Under the pieces are notes generated by a model. It worked only from the letters and a program-made list of their open reading frames with translations, made no database searches and was not told the origin of the DNA. Shown piece after piece: positions 1 to 6,101 of a stretch of DNA of 10,419 bases (position 1 is its first letter; each line of letters starts with the position of its first letter). Made by a program: the position numbers and the translations under genes. Source of the DNA: Methanosarcina sp. UBA293 (GTDB taxonomy: Archaea > Halobacteriota > Methanosarcinia > Methanosarcinales > Methanosarcinaceae); contig DALS01000043.1 of NCBI GenBank assembly GCA_002499445.1, positions 1 to 10,419 of the forward strand. The letters run 5' to 3'.

Positions 1-55
1 AATTTTGTTATTGATGTCTTTTTACCTCAAGATGGGTAAAGTCAGCTTTTATTCT

Positions 56-73
56 TGAGACTATATAGACTCA
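56..73. repeat. Imperfect 18-bp palindrome around a TATA-like core
   Basis: The sequence TGAGACTATATAGACTCA is self-complementary except for one mismatched pair (arms TGAG-CTATATAG-CTCA). It lies about 105 bases past the stop of the two-HTH regulator, outside any gene I can support. It could be an operator or promoter element of something beyond the left edge, or chance. The rest of bases 1-179 holds only a T-run on the minus strand near 100-108 that might end the regulator transcript. Confidence 0.25.
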
Positions 74-179
74 GGGTTTAAGAATAAGTAGACTAGAGAA
101 AAAAGATGTAGCGAGATTGAAGCAGACTTTTCAGAAATTTTTTGATAGCCGTTATTTTAAAACTGGATTCAAGGTTATT

Positions 180-920
180 TTATCCATATTTTTCAATCAA
201 GTTTTCATAAGTAGGGTTTACTCTATAAATAATGTTTTTTCCTTCTCTTTCTTCATTTATGAGCTCCACTTCTTTAAGAGTTCTCATATACCAGCTAATT
301 GTAGCTCTGGAAACTCCGATTTCATGTGCAAGAGCTGAGTTCGTATTACAATTCCCATTTTGTATTTCTGAAATTATTCTTTGACTTGTTACGTTTTGAA
401 GGGCAGAAATAATTTTTCTCTCTTCATGATAAGTGGAATTATTTTTGAAATACCTAATCTTTCCACTGTCTTTATGGACTTCAATTTTGTTCTGAACTTC
501 TAGAATAGTTATATGATGCCTTACTCTTCCTCTGCCGAAGCCTGTTTTTTCTACAATTTCACCGATGCATGCTCCCGGTTTAGTTTTAATATATGTATAA
601 ATACTAGACCGATCAGGATTATCTAGTACGTTTTCTTTATTTACAATTTTAAATCCCAGTATTACAAAAATGAGCTTTGTAAAGTACAGAACGACGTCTA
701 TTATTGATAAAATTTGCATTGCAGTCAGCCAGAGCAAAAACTGCCAGTAGGGTATTAAGGTATCCTCAAGTTTTACTACCTTTTCTCCTTTAATTGAAGC
801 TCCGGCTTGGTCACCTGGAGCTGAGCTTACAACATATTCTGTAGCCTCAGCTGTTGTTGTTAAAAGAAAAAATAGTAAAAAGAAGATAACCTTTTTTTCA
901 AGCTTAATGTTGGTAAACAT
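180..920 (-). CDS. Membrane-anchored transcriptional regulator with two winged-helix domains
   Basis: Predicted one-component regulator of 246 residues. From the chosen Met it has a hydrophobic N-terminal segment (about 11-23, signal peptide or membrane helix), a short outside loop of about 30 residues, a long hydrophobic stretch (57-90, one or two membrane helices), then a cytoplasmic part with two winged helix-turn-helix units (about 101-160 and 165-235). The second has a clear recognition helix, VSRATISWYMRTL. This layout matches archaeal proteins annotated as containing two HTH domains (COG3398-like). An in-frame ATG at 965 is also possible and has GGAAG four bases upstream, but it adds 15 charged residues before the hydrophobic segment, so 920 is preferred. 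The start overlaps the end of the preceding secreted-protein gene by 17 bases, which suggests translational coupling. The signal sensed and the target genes are unknown. Confidence 0.8.
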   Translation of the reverse strand: MFTNIKLEKKVIFFLLFFLLTTTAEATEYVVSSAPGDQAGASIKGEKVVKLEDTLIPYWQFLLWLTAMQILSIIDVVLYFTKLIFVILGFKIVNKENVLDNPDRSSIYTYIKTKPGACIGEIVEKTGFGRGRVRHHITILEVQNKIEVHKDSGKIRYFKNNSTYHEERKIISALQNVTSQRIISEIQNGNCNTNSALAHEIGVSRATISWYMRTLKEVELINEEREGKNIIYRVNPTYENLIEKYG

Positions 921-1239
921 TAAATGTGTAGTCTTCGGTTCCACTAACCGATTCTCCGTAGACATTGAACTTCCAGGTTCCCTGTTGCACGTATCCCTGA
1001 GAGGGATCTATGTTGAGATGTATCCTGCCATTTGTACTTCCGTCAGAACTATCACGGTAAGTTCCGAGTTTGCTTCCAGAGGGGGTGTAAATGGTAAGAG
1101 TAAGTGAATCGCTTGTGTCTCCCCAGTTTAAATCCACTTCAAGGAAATTCACTCCTGAACCTACGTTTACATTGTGAGTTATGGTCTGTCCCTGAGTTAT
1201 ATATTGGGTTGACCGAGAAGAGAAATAGAATTCTCTGTA
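904..1239 (-). pseudogene. C-terminal part of secreted PPC-like beta-sandwich protein, out of frame with its start
   Basis: This frame is open from 1239 down to a TAA at 904-906. From about base 1200 it reads as a good extracellular beta-rich domain: ITQGQTITHNVNV, then FLEVDLNWGD, SLTLTIYTPSG, NGRIHLNI, GTWKFNVYGESVSG and YTFNVYQH. The alternating strands, the NW-D and TP-G turns, and the ending in GTW-F-VYG resemble pre-peptidase C-terminal (PPC/P-type) domains common in Methanosarcina surface proteins. The first start-like codon, a GTG at 1152, falls inside the domain and has no well-spaced ribosome binding site. The natural start is therefore the signal peptide encoded in another frame just upstream (1197-1403). 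I read the two as one gene with a one-base frameshift in 1197-1239. Confidence 0.65.
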
Positions 1240-1403
1240 TCAGAAGAATTTTCTGTTGAGGGACTAACAACATAATCGTATCCAGCAGAATCTAAAGTAA
1301 CTTTAGTATCAGAGTTTTCCGCATATGCTTCCTCTGCTGAAGCCGCAGGAACAGCCATCAATCCTATAATAATGCATAAAATCAACATTTTCCAGGTTTT
1401 CAT
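1197..1403 (-). pseudogene. N-terminal part of the same secreted protein (signal peptide plus linker), truncated by frameshift
   Basis: This encodes 68 residues from ATG at 1403. MKTWK begins a classic signal peptide: basic start, hydrophobic core MLILCIIIGLMAVPA, likely cut after ASA near residue 23. A Ser/Thr/Asp/Asn-rich linker follows, then a TAA at 1197-1199. GGTGAT lies three bases before this ATG and matches the 16S 3' end, so the upstream in-frame TTG at 1415 is rejected. The piece has no folded domain of its own, while the next frame supplies a PPC-like domain without a start. The intact product would be about 180 residues, exported and possibly cell-surface. The motif YDYVVSPSTEN resembles TEYVVSSAPGD in the outside loop of the regulator encoded just downstream. 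A real short secreted peptide is possible but less likely. Confidence 0.65.
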
Positions 1404-1436
1404 ACTATCACCCAAAAATTAATTAGAAACCCAGAC

Positions 1437-1444
1437 ATATATAG
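1437..1444 (-). promoter_or_regulatory. TATA box for the secreted protein/regulator unit
   Basis: On the minus strand this reads CTATATAT, 34 bases upstream of the signal-peptide ATG at 1403. A start of transcription about 25 bases downstream would fall near 1415 and give a short leader holding the GGTGAT ribosome binding site. The spacing fits an archaeal TBP site. No convincing promoter was found inside the unit before the regulator, so both genes probably share it. Confidence 0.5.
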
Positions 1445-1637
1445 TTTCTGTGCAAACTCTCAAACAATCAATGTACATATTTATGAAATATTGCTACGAA
1501 ACTAAAAGAATTGCCTGAAAAAAGACATAAATATGCCCTTTACTGAGAATATTTTTTAAAAAGGAAAAGTTACAAGGACGTTTTCCATCCCTGCGTCAGA
1601 AAAAAATTGTGAGTTTTTATGTGACTTGTAAAAGCTT

Positions 1638-2045
1638 TTAGAGAAGCCTCTTTCCTGGCTCTGTGAAGGCTTTGCACTCATAAACTTCAGTAATTTTCAT
1701 AACGGCAAGGGCTTTTGCAGGAAATCTCTCTCCTATGCCTTTGACCATTTTGTACATTTTCTCGTAATCTTCACCCTCGGTCTTGATCTCAATGTCCCCT
1801 TTTATCTGGTAACAGCCCTCTATTTCCGGGCCCCAGACATAAATTGCTCCTCTAGGATTTTCGTCAAGGTTCTTGCGGGTTTTTAAGAAATAATTGTCTG
1901 TAATCCAGATTGTTTCTCCATCTTCCTGCAATTTGCACATTCCTATAGGTATTACGTTCGGTTCTCCACCCTTAGATGCGGTTGCAAACGGAAAGATTTT
2001 CATCTTTGCAAAATCTTGCTTCATTTCATCAGTTAACTTTACCAT
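1638..2045 (-). CDS. Pyridoxamine 5'-phosphate oxidase-family FMN-binding split-barrel protein
   Basis: A cytoplasmic protein of 135 residues. The pattern FPFATASKGGEPNVIPIG (19-36), then IWITDNYFLKTRKNLDENP (46-64), AIYVWG and GCYQIKGDIEI (78-88) is that of small FMN- or F420-binding split beta-barrel proteins. Members usually bind a flavin as dimers and act as oxidoreductases or flavin carriers. It is much shorter than true PdxH (over 200 residues), and PdxS/PdxT makes PLP directly, so its nearness to pdxT does not show a role in vitamin B6 synthesis. GGGTGA stands four bases before the ATG at 2045 and supports this start. It has its own likely promoter and a 349-base gap separates it from pdxT. 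A 12-base palindrome, TAAAAGCTTTTA at 1629-1640, contains its stop codon. The exact substrate is unknown. Confidence 0.85.
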   Translation of the reverse strand: MVKLTDEMKQDFAKMKIFPFATASKGGEPNVIPIGMCKLQEDGETIWITDNYFLKTRKNLDENPRGAIYVWGPEIEGCYQIKGDIEIKTEGEDYEKMYKMVKGIGERFPAKALAVMKITEVYECKAFTEPGKRLL

Positions 2046-2394
2046 TTATTCACCCTTCATTGAATCAGTTTTTAATGATATGGCTTCAAACCGTATATAA
2101 CTTTGAAGGAAACAAATATAAAGCGGTCAAGAAGTTGTGTTCTATCTTTTTTTCTTATAAGGAAAAATACAGCAAGAATATAGACCAAAGAAAAAAGAAG
2201 ATGATGGATGGAAGATAAAGAGAATGCCAGACAGATGATAAAATAGATGCAAAATGGAAGAAAAAAGCTGGAAGAAAAAAGGCACTCAGAAAGACAGAAA
2301 ATGAATAGAGGATTTAGATAACAAGTATGAGATAAAAGTATGATAAAAATGAACAAAAAATGAGCCGGAAATAAAATTCGAAATCCTTCTGATT
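2046..2394 (-). other. Gene-free stretch between pdxT and the split-barrel gene
   Basis: The part nearest the split-barrel gene holds its promoter. From about 2140 to 2394 the minus strand is strikingly pyrimidine-rich, with many T-runs directly after the pdxT stop, as expected for U-rich archaeal transcription termination over a broad zone. An open frame of 109 codons here (2072-2401) encodes only Phe/Leu/Ile/Ser-rich sequence that follows from the base composition and overlaps the end of pdxT, so I do not call it a gene. Confidence 0.5.
2093..2100 (-). promoter_or_regulatory. TATA box for the split-barrel protein gene
   Basis: The minus strand reads TTATATAC here, 48 bases before the ATG at 2045. 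Transcription would start near 2070, leaving a leader of about 25 bases that carries the GGGTGA site. A second TATA-like sequence (CTTTATATTTG) lies about 20 bases farther upstream and is an alternative. Confidence 0.45.
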
Positions 2395-2994
2395 TTAACA
2401 ATCGAACACTTTATCCAGAAAGTATTGGTGAATCCGCAAATCTTCTGTCAATTCAGGATGGAAAGCAAGAGCTAACACATTTTCCTGCTCTGCGGCAATA
2501 ATCAGATCATCAAGCCTTGAAAGCACACGAACTTCTGGCCCACAGCTCACGATTCTCGGAGCCCTTATAAACACGCCGGTAAAAGGAGAATCAAGAATCT
2601 CCACCTCAAACTCGGCCTCGAAGGAATCTCTCTGACGCCCAAAAGCATTCCTGTTGACCTTCGTATCCATAATCCCGAGCAGTTCCTGGCTGGTTTTCTC
2701 AACCTGTTCGTCACCTTCCTTTGCAAGCACAATCAAGCCTGCACAGGTCCCAAGAATCGGAACTTCTCTTGTAACCGCGTCCTTAATCTCCTCTGCAATT
2801 CCCTCACGGGCAAGCATCCTGCAAAGCGTGGTACTTTCCCCGCCAGGAATAACAATTCCGCCGCATTCTGGAACAACTCCTTTTTGCTTAATAGCGACTA
2901 CCTCAGCCTCAACCCCTCTTTCTGTAAGAGCTCTCCTTAAAGCATCAATGTGTTCAGAAACCGCTCCCTGAATAGCGATTACACCAATTTTCAT
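2395..2994 (-). CDS. pdxT: Pyridoxal 5'-phosphate synthase glutaminase subunit PdxT
   Basis: PdxT hydrolyses glutamine and passes ammonia to PdxS for PLP synthesis. The protein has 199 residues, normal for the family, and is a class I (triad) glutamine amidotransferase. The start MKIGVIAIQG is typical. Next come PGGEST (50-55), the nucleophile Cys84 in LGTCAGL, NRNAFGRQ (114-121), and the His179/Glu181 pair in FHPEL. All catalytic residues are present. An in-frame ATG at 3006 would add MVFL, but the family begins at MKIG and a GGTG lies six bases before the ATG at 2994, so 2994 is chosen. It lies downstream of pdxS on the same strand, separated by 355 bases with its own TATA box and a large inverted repeat, so it can probably be transcribed separately. 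Confidence 0.96.
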   Translation of the reverse strand: MKIGVIAIQGAVSEHIDALRRALTERGVEAEVVAIKQKGVVPECGGIVIPGGESTTLCRMLAREGIAEEIKDAVTREVPILGTCAGLIVLAKEGDEQVEKTSQELLGIMDTKVNRNAFGRQRDSFEAEFEVEILDSPFTGVFIRAPRIVSCGPEVRVLSRLDDLIIAAEQENVLALAFHPELTEDLRIHQYFLDKVFDC

Positions 2995-3058
2995 TAAAAA
3001 CACCATTTTCAGAATTAATCCTATTTATTGAATCAAAAATGTAAAAAATAATATTGGT

Positions 3059-3086
3059 TTTATTCTTACAAACTTGTAAGAATAAA
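3059..3086. promoter_or_regulatory. Perfect 28-base inverted repeat, candidate operator of pdxT
   Basis: The arms TTTATTCTTACAA (3059-3071) and TTGTAAGAATAAA (3074-3086) are exact reverse complements around a 2-base centre, AC. The site starts one base downstream, in the pdxT direction, of a TATA box at 3088-3095 and covers the expected transcription start near 3064-3068. That is the classic place for an archaeal repressor site that blocks TBP/TFB or polymerase. A long, perfect, closely spaced palindrome fits a dimeric winged-helix repressor. The cognate regulator is unknown, and a transcript hairpin is the alternative. Confidence 0.5.
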
Positions 3087-3087
3087 T

Positions 3088-3095
3088 TTATATAA
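3088..3095 (-). promoter_or_regulatory. TATA box for pdxT
   Basis: TTTATATAAA at 3087-3096 is close to the archaeal TATA consensus and lies about 95 bases before the pdxT ATG. Because the box is palindromic it could work in either direction, but only pdxT lies at a useful distance. The 28-base inverted repeat abuts it on the downstream side. Confidence 0.5.
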
Positions 3096-3157
3096 AAATA
3101 AAATTTTAGCCTCTTGAAAGAAGCTAAACGCGAATTCTTCTAAAATTGTCTGCATAA

Positions 3158-3349
3158 GCGCAACCGTTGCGCCGGTTGATCACGCCGATAGGGTTTGGGG
3201 ATAAGGCTTTCAAACACAACCGTTGCGCCGGCTGACCACGCCTCCGAGACGTTTTCGGTCAAGCCTTTTCTGAAAAGGCTTGTGATCAAACTTTTTTTGA
3301 AAAAGTTTGTGGGCAAGCGTTTTTTTGAAAGGTTTGCGAAAAGTTTGCG
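3158..3349. repeat. Cluster of direct repeats and hairpins between pdxS and pdxT
   Basis: This block directly follows the pdxS stop. It holds two 26-base direct repeats (3161-3186 and 3217-3242) that differ at two positions and each contain a CAACCG-TTGCGC-CGGTTG-type hairpin. Two perfect hairpins follow: AAGCCTTTTC-T-GAAAAGGCTT (3261-3281) and CAAACTTTTT-TTG-AAAAAGTTTG (3287-3309). A weaker GCAAGCG/TTTGCG pairing lies at 3313-3348. One difference between the repeats keeps a G-U pair on the minus-strand RNA, hinting that the structure matters in the pdxS transcript. Blocks like this recur between Methanosarcina genes in my recollection, so this may be a dispersed repeat that also ends or stabilises the pdxS mRNA. 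Confidence 0.6.
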
Positions 3350-4246
3350 TTACCAACCACGTTCCTGAAGAGCTTCTTCAACAGGAATCATGCTTGCGCT
3401 GATGCCTTTCATGCCAGCGCCCACGCCTTTTGAGATTTCTGCAAGTTTTGCAGGGTTATCAAAGTAATTTACAGCTTCAACAACGGCTTTTGCCATTTTC
3501 TCAGGGTTTTCAGCTTTGAAAATTCCTGAGCCAACAAAGACCCCGTCTACTCCAAGCCGCATCATAAGGGCCGCATCCGCAGGGGTTGCAATTCCACCGG
3601 CTGCAAAGTTTACAACTGGCAGACGCTGCATTTTTGCGGTTTCGATTACAAGTTCGATAGGAGCTTCGATATCCCTTGCAACCATAATCAGTTCTTCTTT
3701 AGTCTTTCCTGCAAGAGCACGGATTTCTCCCTGGATCTGCTTCATATGCTTAACTGCCTGGCTGACATCTCCTGTTCCGGCTTCTCCTTTCGTGCGGATC
3801 ATAGCTGCTCCTTCGTTAATTCTTCGGAGGGCTTCTCCGAGGTTTCGTGCTCCGCAGACAAAAGGCACGGTAAACTGTGTTTTGTCTATATGATAGTAAG
3901 GGTCAGCAGGAGTCAGGACTTCGGATTCGTCCACCATGTCAACACCCAGGGCTTCTAAGATTTCGGCTTCAACAAAGTGCCCTATCCTGGCTTTTGCCAT
4001 TACCGGGATTGTAACCGTATCAATGATCTGTTGGACAATCTCAGGGTCGGCCATTCTGGCAACCCCACCTGCTTTCCTGATATCTGCAGGGACAGCCTGG
4101 AGGGCCATAACAGCAACTGCTCCGGCTTCTTCTGCGATCCTGGCCTGCTCTGGAGTTGTAACATCCATGATCACACCCCCTTTCTGCATCCTTGCAAAGC
4201 CCCGCTTGATAAGTTCTGTCCCGTGTCTTAATTTTTCAAAGTCCAT
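3350..4246 (-). CDS. pdxS: Pyridoxal 5'-phosphate synthase lyase subunit PdxS
   Basis: PdxS condenses ribose 5-phosphate, glyceraldehyde 3-phosphate and ammonia from PdxT into PLP, as a dodecamer in the cytoplasm. The 298 residues form a TIM barrel at the usual family length. Visible landmarks are GGVIMDVTTPEQARIAEEAG with Asp28, the Schiff-base lysine Lys85 in PVMAKARIGH, Lys153 in MIRTKGEAGTG, NFAAGGIATPADAA (213-226) and VDGVFVGSGIFK (233-244). These match the catalytic Asp/Lys/Lys set of the Bacillus enzyme. The reading frame continues upstream to 4336, but the conserved start MDFEKLRHG begins at 4246, with AGGA at a suitable distance, and that extra part overlaps the TATA box. pdxT follows on the same strand. 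Confidence 0.97.
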   Translation of the reverse strand: MDFEKLRHGTELIKRGFARMQKGGVIMDVTTPEQARIAEEAGAVAVMALQAVPADIRKAGGVARMADPEIVQQIIDTVTIPVMAKARIGHFVEAEILEALGVDMVDESEVLTPADPYYHIDKTQFTVPFVCGARNLGEALRRINEGAAMIRTKGEAGTGDVSQAVKHMKQIQGEIRALAGKTKEELIMVARDIEAPIELVIETAKMQRLPVVNFAAGGIATPADAALMMRLGVDGVFVGSGIFKAENPEKMAKAVVEAVNYFDNPAKLAEISKGVGAGMKGISASMIPVEEALQERGW

Positions 4247-4280
4247 GAATGTCGTCCTCTCTGTTTTGAGATGAATAAAG

Positions 4281-4288
4281 GTATATAA
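4281..4288 (-). promoter_or_regulatory. TATA box for pdxS
   Basis: The minus strand reads TTATATAC, 35 bases before the pdxS ATG at 4246. Transcription would begin near 4258-4262, leaving a short leader containing the GAGAGGA ribosome binding site. This position also argues against the longer reading frame of pdxS being translated. Confidence 0.55.
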
Positions 4289-4726
4289 GCTTCCATGGAA
4301 ATCATTTCTACTGTGAATGATCCGTGGCCTTTTCAACTGATTACAAATTACAAGTTGAGTTTCGGTTAGTTATTTCTCTAGTGAATTGTGAATACGCTCA
4401 ATAGTTAAAAGCATTATTTAAGTTATTCCTTATGAATGGAAATAAACAAATTAACTTATAGTGATTTAAAAGTCTTAATGGCTTAAAAGTTCTTTATTTT
4501 TTCCTTGAATAGTTCACATTTTTTAAACCAGTAAGGTCCATTCTGCTTCGTTAAACCTGTGTATTACAGAGCCTTACTGTAACTTTTAGTCCGCTTTTAT
4601 ATGTTCGGCGTGTAGCTTATTCACATTATTTCAGTTTTCATATAAAATATATGATTTTCAACTCAGCTTTCTGAGATATAAGATTTTCCCCGGATACAGA
4701 GTAAACACCTCGAACCTTAATCTCGA
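4289..4726. other. AT-rich intergenic region between the PAP2 phosphatase gene and pdxS
   Basis: I see no gene here on either strand. The stretch is AT-rich with scattered TATA-like words (for example CATATAAAATATATG near 4637-4652) and short weak inverted repeats. A 9-base match to the terminal repeat of the element at the right edge (TACAGAGCC, near 4565-4573) lacks a partner and is probably chance. A small RNA cannot be excluded. Confidence 0.4.
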
Positions 4727-4759
4727 TATTCTATTCTATTCTATTCTATTCTATTCTAT
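4727..4759. repeat. Pentanucleotide tandem repeat (TATTC)6
   Basis: Six exact copies of TATTC followed by TAT lie five bases beyond the stop codon of the PAP2 gene. On the transcribed strand the unit reads GAATA. Tracts of this type change length by polymerase slippage. Because it lies outside the reading frame, a change would alter only the 3' untranslated region. Confidence 0.85.
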
Positions 4760-4764
4760 CCTAC

Positions 4765-5859
4765 TTATCCCATCTCCTGGCTGCTTACAAACTCATTTCC
4801 TCTTCTGCACAGGTTGAGCTTTGTGCAAACAACTGCAGACAACCAGATTGTAGATGCAGGAATGAAAGCTTTTAAGAATTCAATGAGTTTAAAACTGAAA
4901 TAACATGCTGTCTCGATATTATTAAAACCGACAGCAAGAACAAAGCTGGTGACTCCGAACAGAAGAAACGCAATAACTACCCTCAAAACTCTCTGTTCAA
5001 CAGTTCCTGTATCATCAGGAAGTTCTTTTCGTATAATCAGAATGTATGCTGCATTCGTACCAAGGAAAAAACCTGCTACATTAACACTTATCATAGATAA
5101 GGCTGTAAGAACAGGAGGGATAACAAATATAAAAAAATATAAAATCAGGTTCTTTCGCCTAAATGCAAGTTCAAAATTTTCTTTCTTGAATAAATCATCT
5201 TTCAAGGGACTTTTGAGAAAAAGAGTAAAAACAGTAAGGGAAATTAAGCCTACAGTCGCACCTCCAAACAAGTCTCCCAGGAAATGCCTTCCAAGGTACA
5301 ACCTTGAAAATGCTACAAGTAATATCATAACAGGAGCTATCCTTTTGATGTTCCTGCTATTAAAAATCGCAGAACTTCCTCCCCAGAGTGCTGTCGTAAT
5401 AGCGACATGTCCGGAAGGAAAGCCAAAAGGCGAAGGGGTAAACGTTTCTTGAAGGCGAAAGGTTTCAAGCACTTCTTTGTCAGGAAGTTTGAACACCCCT
5501 TCAGGTCCATTCCCAGTGAAAGAGGACGTGCTTTTCACTCTGTATTCAAGGTTAAGCACTCTATTGTCTACATAATCCGGCCTCGGAAAGGCGATTACTG
5601 TCTTAGCGATTTCGGTAATCAGTCCTGTCCAGATTAAGAGCTGGAACAAAAGGAAACCTTTCCGGAAATTAATCCCGAAAGTTACGATAATTACTATGGC
5701 AGCTAAAAAAGCCGACGATCCCATTGAAGTTATTAGAATCATGAGGGATGTAAGCCAATCGTTTCCAAGGGATTGCAGATAGAGTATAGGTTCAGTCTGG
5801 AACAAGGGCTCTGACTCCTGATTAAATATTTGCCTGCAGATATGCTCAGTTTTGTCCAA
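4765..5859 (-). CDS. PAP2-family membrane phosphatase
   Basis: An integral membrane protein of 364 residues with all three motifs of type 2 phosphatidic acid phosphatases. They are KTVIAFPRP (Lys86, Arg93), FPSGH (147-151, acid-base His151) and SRLYLGRHFLGD (185-196, nucleophile His192 and Asp196). The family removes phosphate from lipid phosphates or diphosphates; in an archaeon a polyprenyl or isoprenoid (di)phosphate is plausible, but the substrate cannot be read from sequence. Hydrophobic segments at about 37-62, 66-84, 154-168, 174-185, 198-215, 238-275, 293-312 and 326-345 suggest a multi-pass protein. The roughly 50-residue loop between the first two motifs and the extra C-terminal membrane part make it longer than minimal PAP2 enzymes. 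The start is a TTG at 5859 preceded by GGGAA; no ATG occurs before residue 40. Surrounding genes give no functional link. Confidence 0.85.
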   Translation of the reverse strand: MDKTEHICRQIFNQESEPLFQTEPILYLQSLGNDWLTSLMILITSMGSSAFLAAIVIIVTFGINFRKGFLLFQLLIWTGLITEIAKTVIAFPRPDYVDNRVLNLEYRVKSTSSFTGNGPEGVFKLPDKEVLETFRLQETFTPSPFGFPSGHVAITTALWGGSSAIFNSRNIKRIAPVMILLVAFSRLYLGRHFLGDLFGGATVGLISLTVFTLFLKSPLKDDLFKKENFELAFRRKNLILYFFIFVIPPVLTALSMISVNVAGFFLGTNAAYILIIRKELPDDTGTVEQRVLRVVIAFLLFGVTSFVLAVGFNNIETACYFSFKLIEFLKAFIPASTIWLSAVVCTKLNLCRRGNEFVSSQEMG

Positions 5860-6009
5860 AAAGTTCCCGGTTAAACTGAATATCTGGAATCAGGAAAAAT
5901 TTAGATCTATTCCGTATTATTGAGGTTTTGACGATGTATTCAGGAGAACTATTTTAAATTTGTATTGTTTTGTACCTATGTATAACTGGAATCCTCTTCA
6001 AAGCTGAAT

Positions 6010-6041
6010 AATTATTTTTTAGTTTACTGAGTAAAATAATT
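6010..6041. terminator. AT-rich inverted repeat after the RamA-like gene
   Basis: Arms AATTATTTT (6010-6018) and AAAATAATT (6033-6041) pair perfectly. The loop region includes a second palindrome, TTTACT-G-AGTAAA (6023-6035), that would compete with the longer stem. It lies about 60 bases past the stop of the RamA-like gene on the minus strand and before the PAP2 gene. It could end or protect the methyl-transfer transcript, or be an operator for the PAP2 gene. Confidence 0.3.
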
Positions 6042-6101
6042 CGTGTCAGGTCTGAGTAAAGTTACTCTTGTAAGATTACTGTTCCGCCTTTTTGTTCTAT
6101 T

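Noticed and set aside
1197..1239. Programmed -1 ribosomal frameshift joining the two parts of the secreted protein
   Set aside because: No X-XXY-YYZ slippery sequence or homopolymer run occurs in the overlap. A mutation or sequencing error explains it more simply.
1638..2045. Calling the split-barrel protein a true pyridoxamine 5'-phosphate oxidase (PdxH) because pdxS and pdxT are nearby
   Set aside because: It is too short for PdxH, and the PdxS/PdxT route yields PLP without an oxidase. Only the fold-level family is supported.
2072..2401. Reading frame of 109 codons on the minus strand between pdxT and the split-barrel gene
   Set aside because: It is low-complexity Phe/Leu/Ser/Ile sequence produced by a pyrimidine-rich strand, overlaps the end of pdxT, and has no recognisable domain.
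4565..4573. TACAGAGCC, matching the outer end of the terminal repeat at 10411-10419, as a second element copy
   Set aside because: Only nine bases match, and no partner repeat was found at a reasonable distance.
4949..5452. Plus-strand reading frame of 167 codons opposite the PAP2 gene
   Set aside because: It is the antisense shadow of a gene whose three catalytic motifs are all intact, and its own translation shows no known domain.
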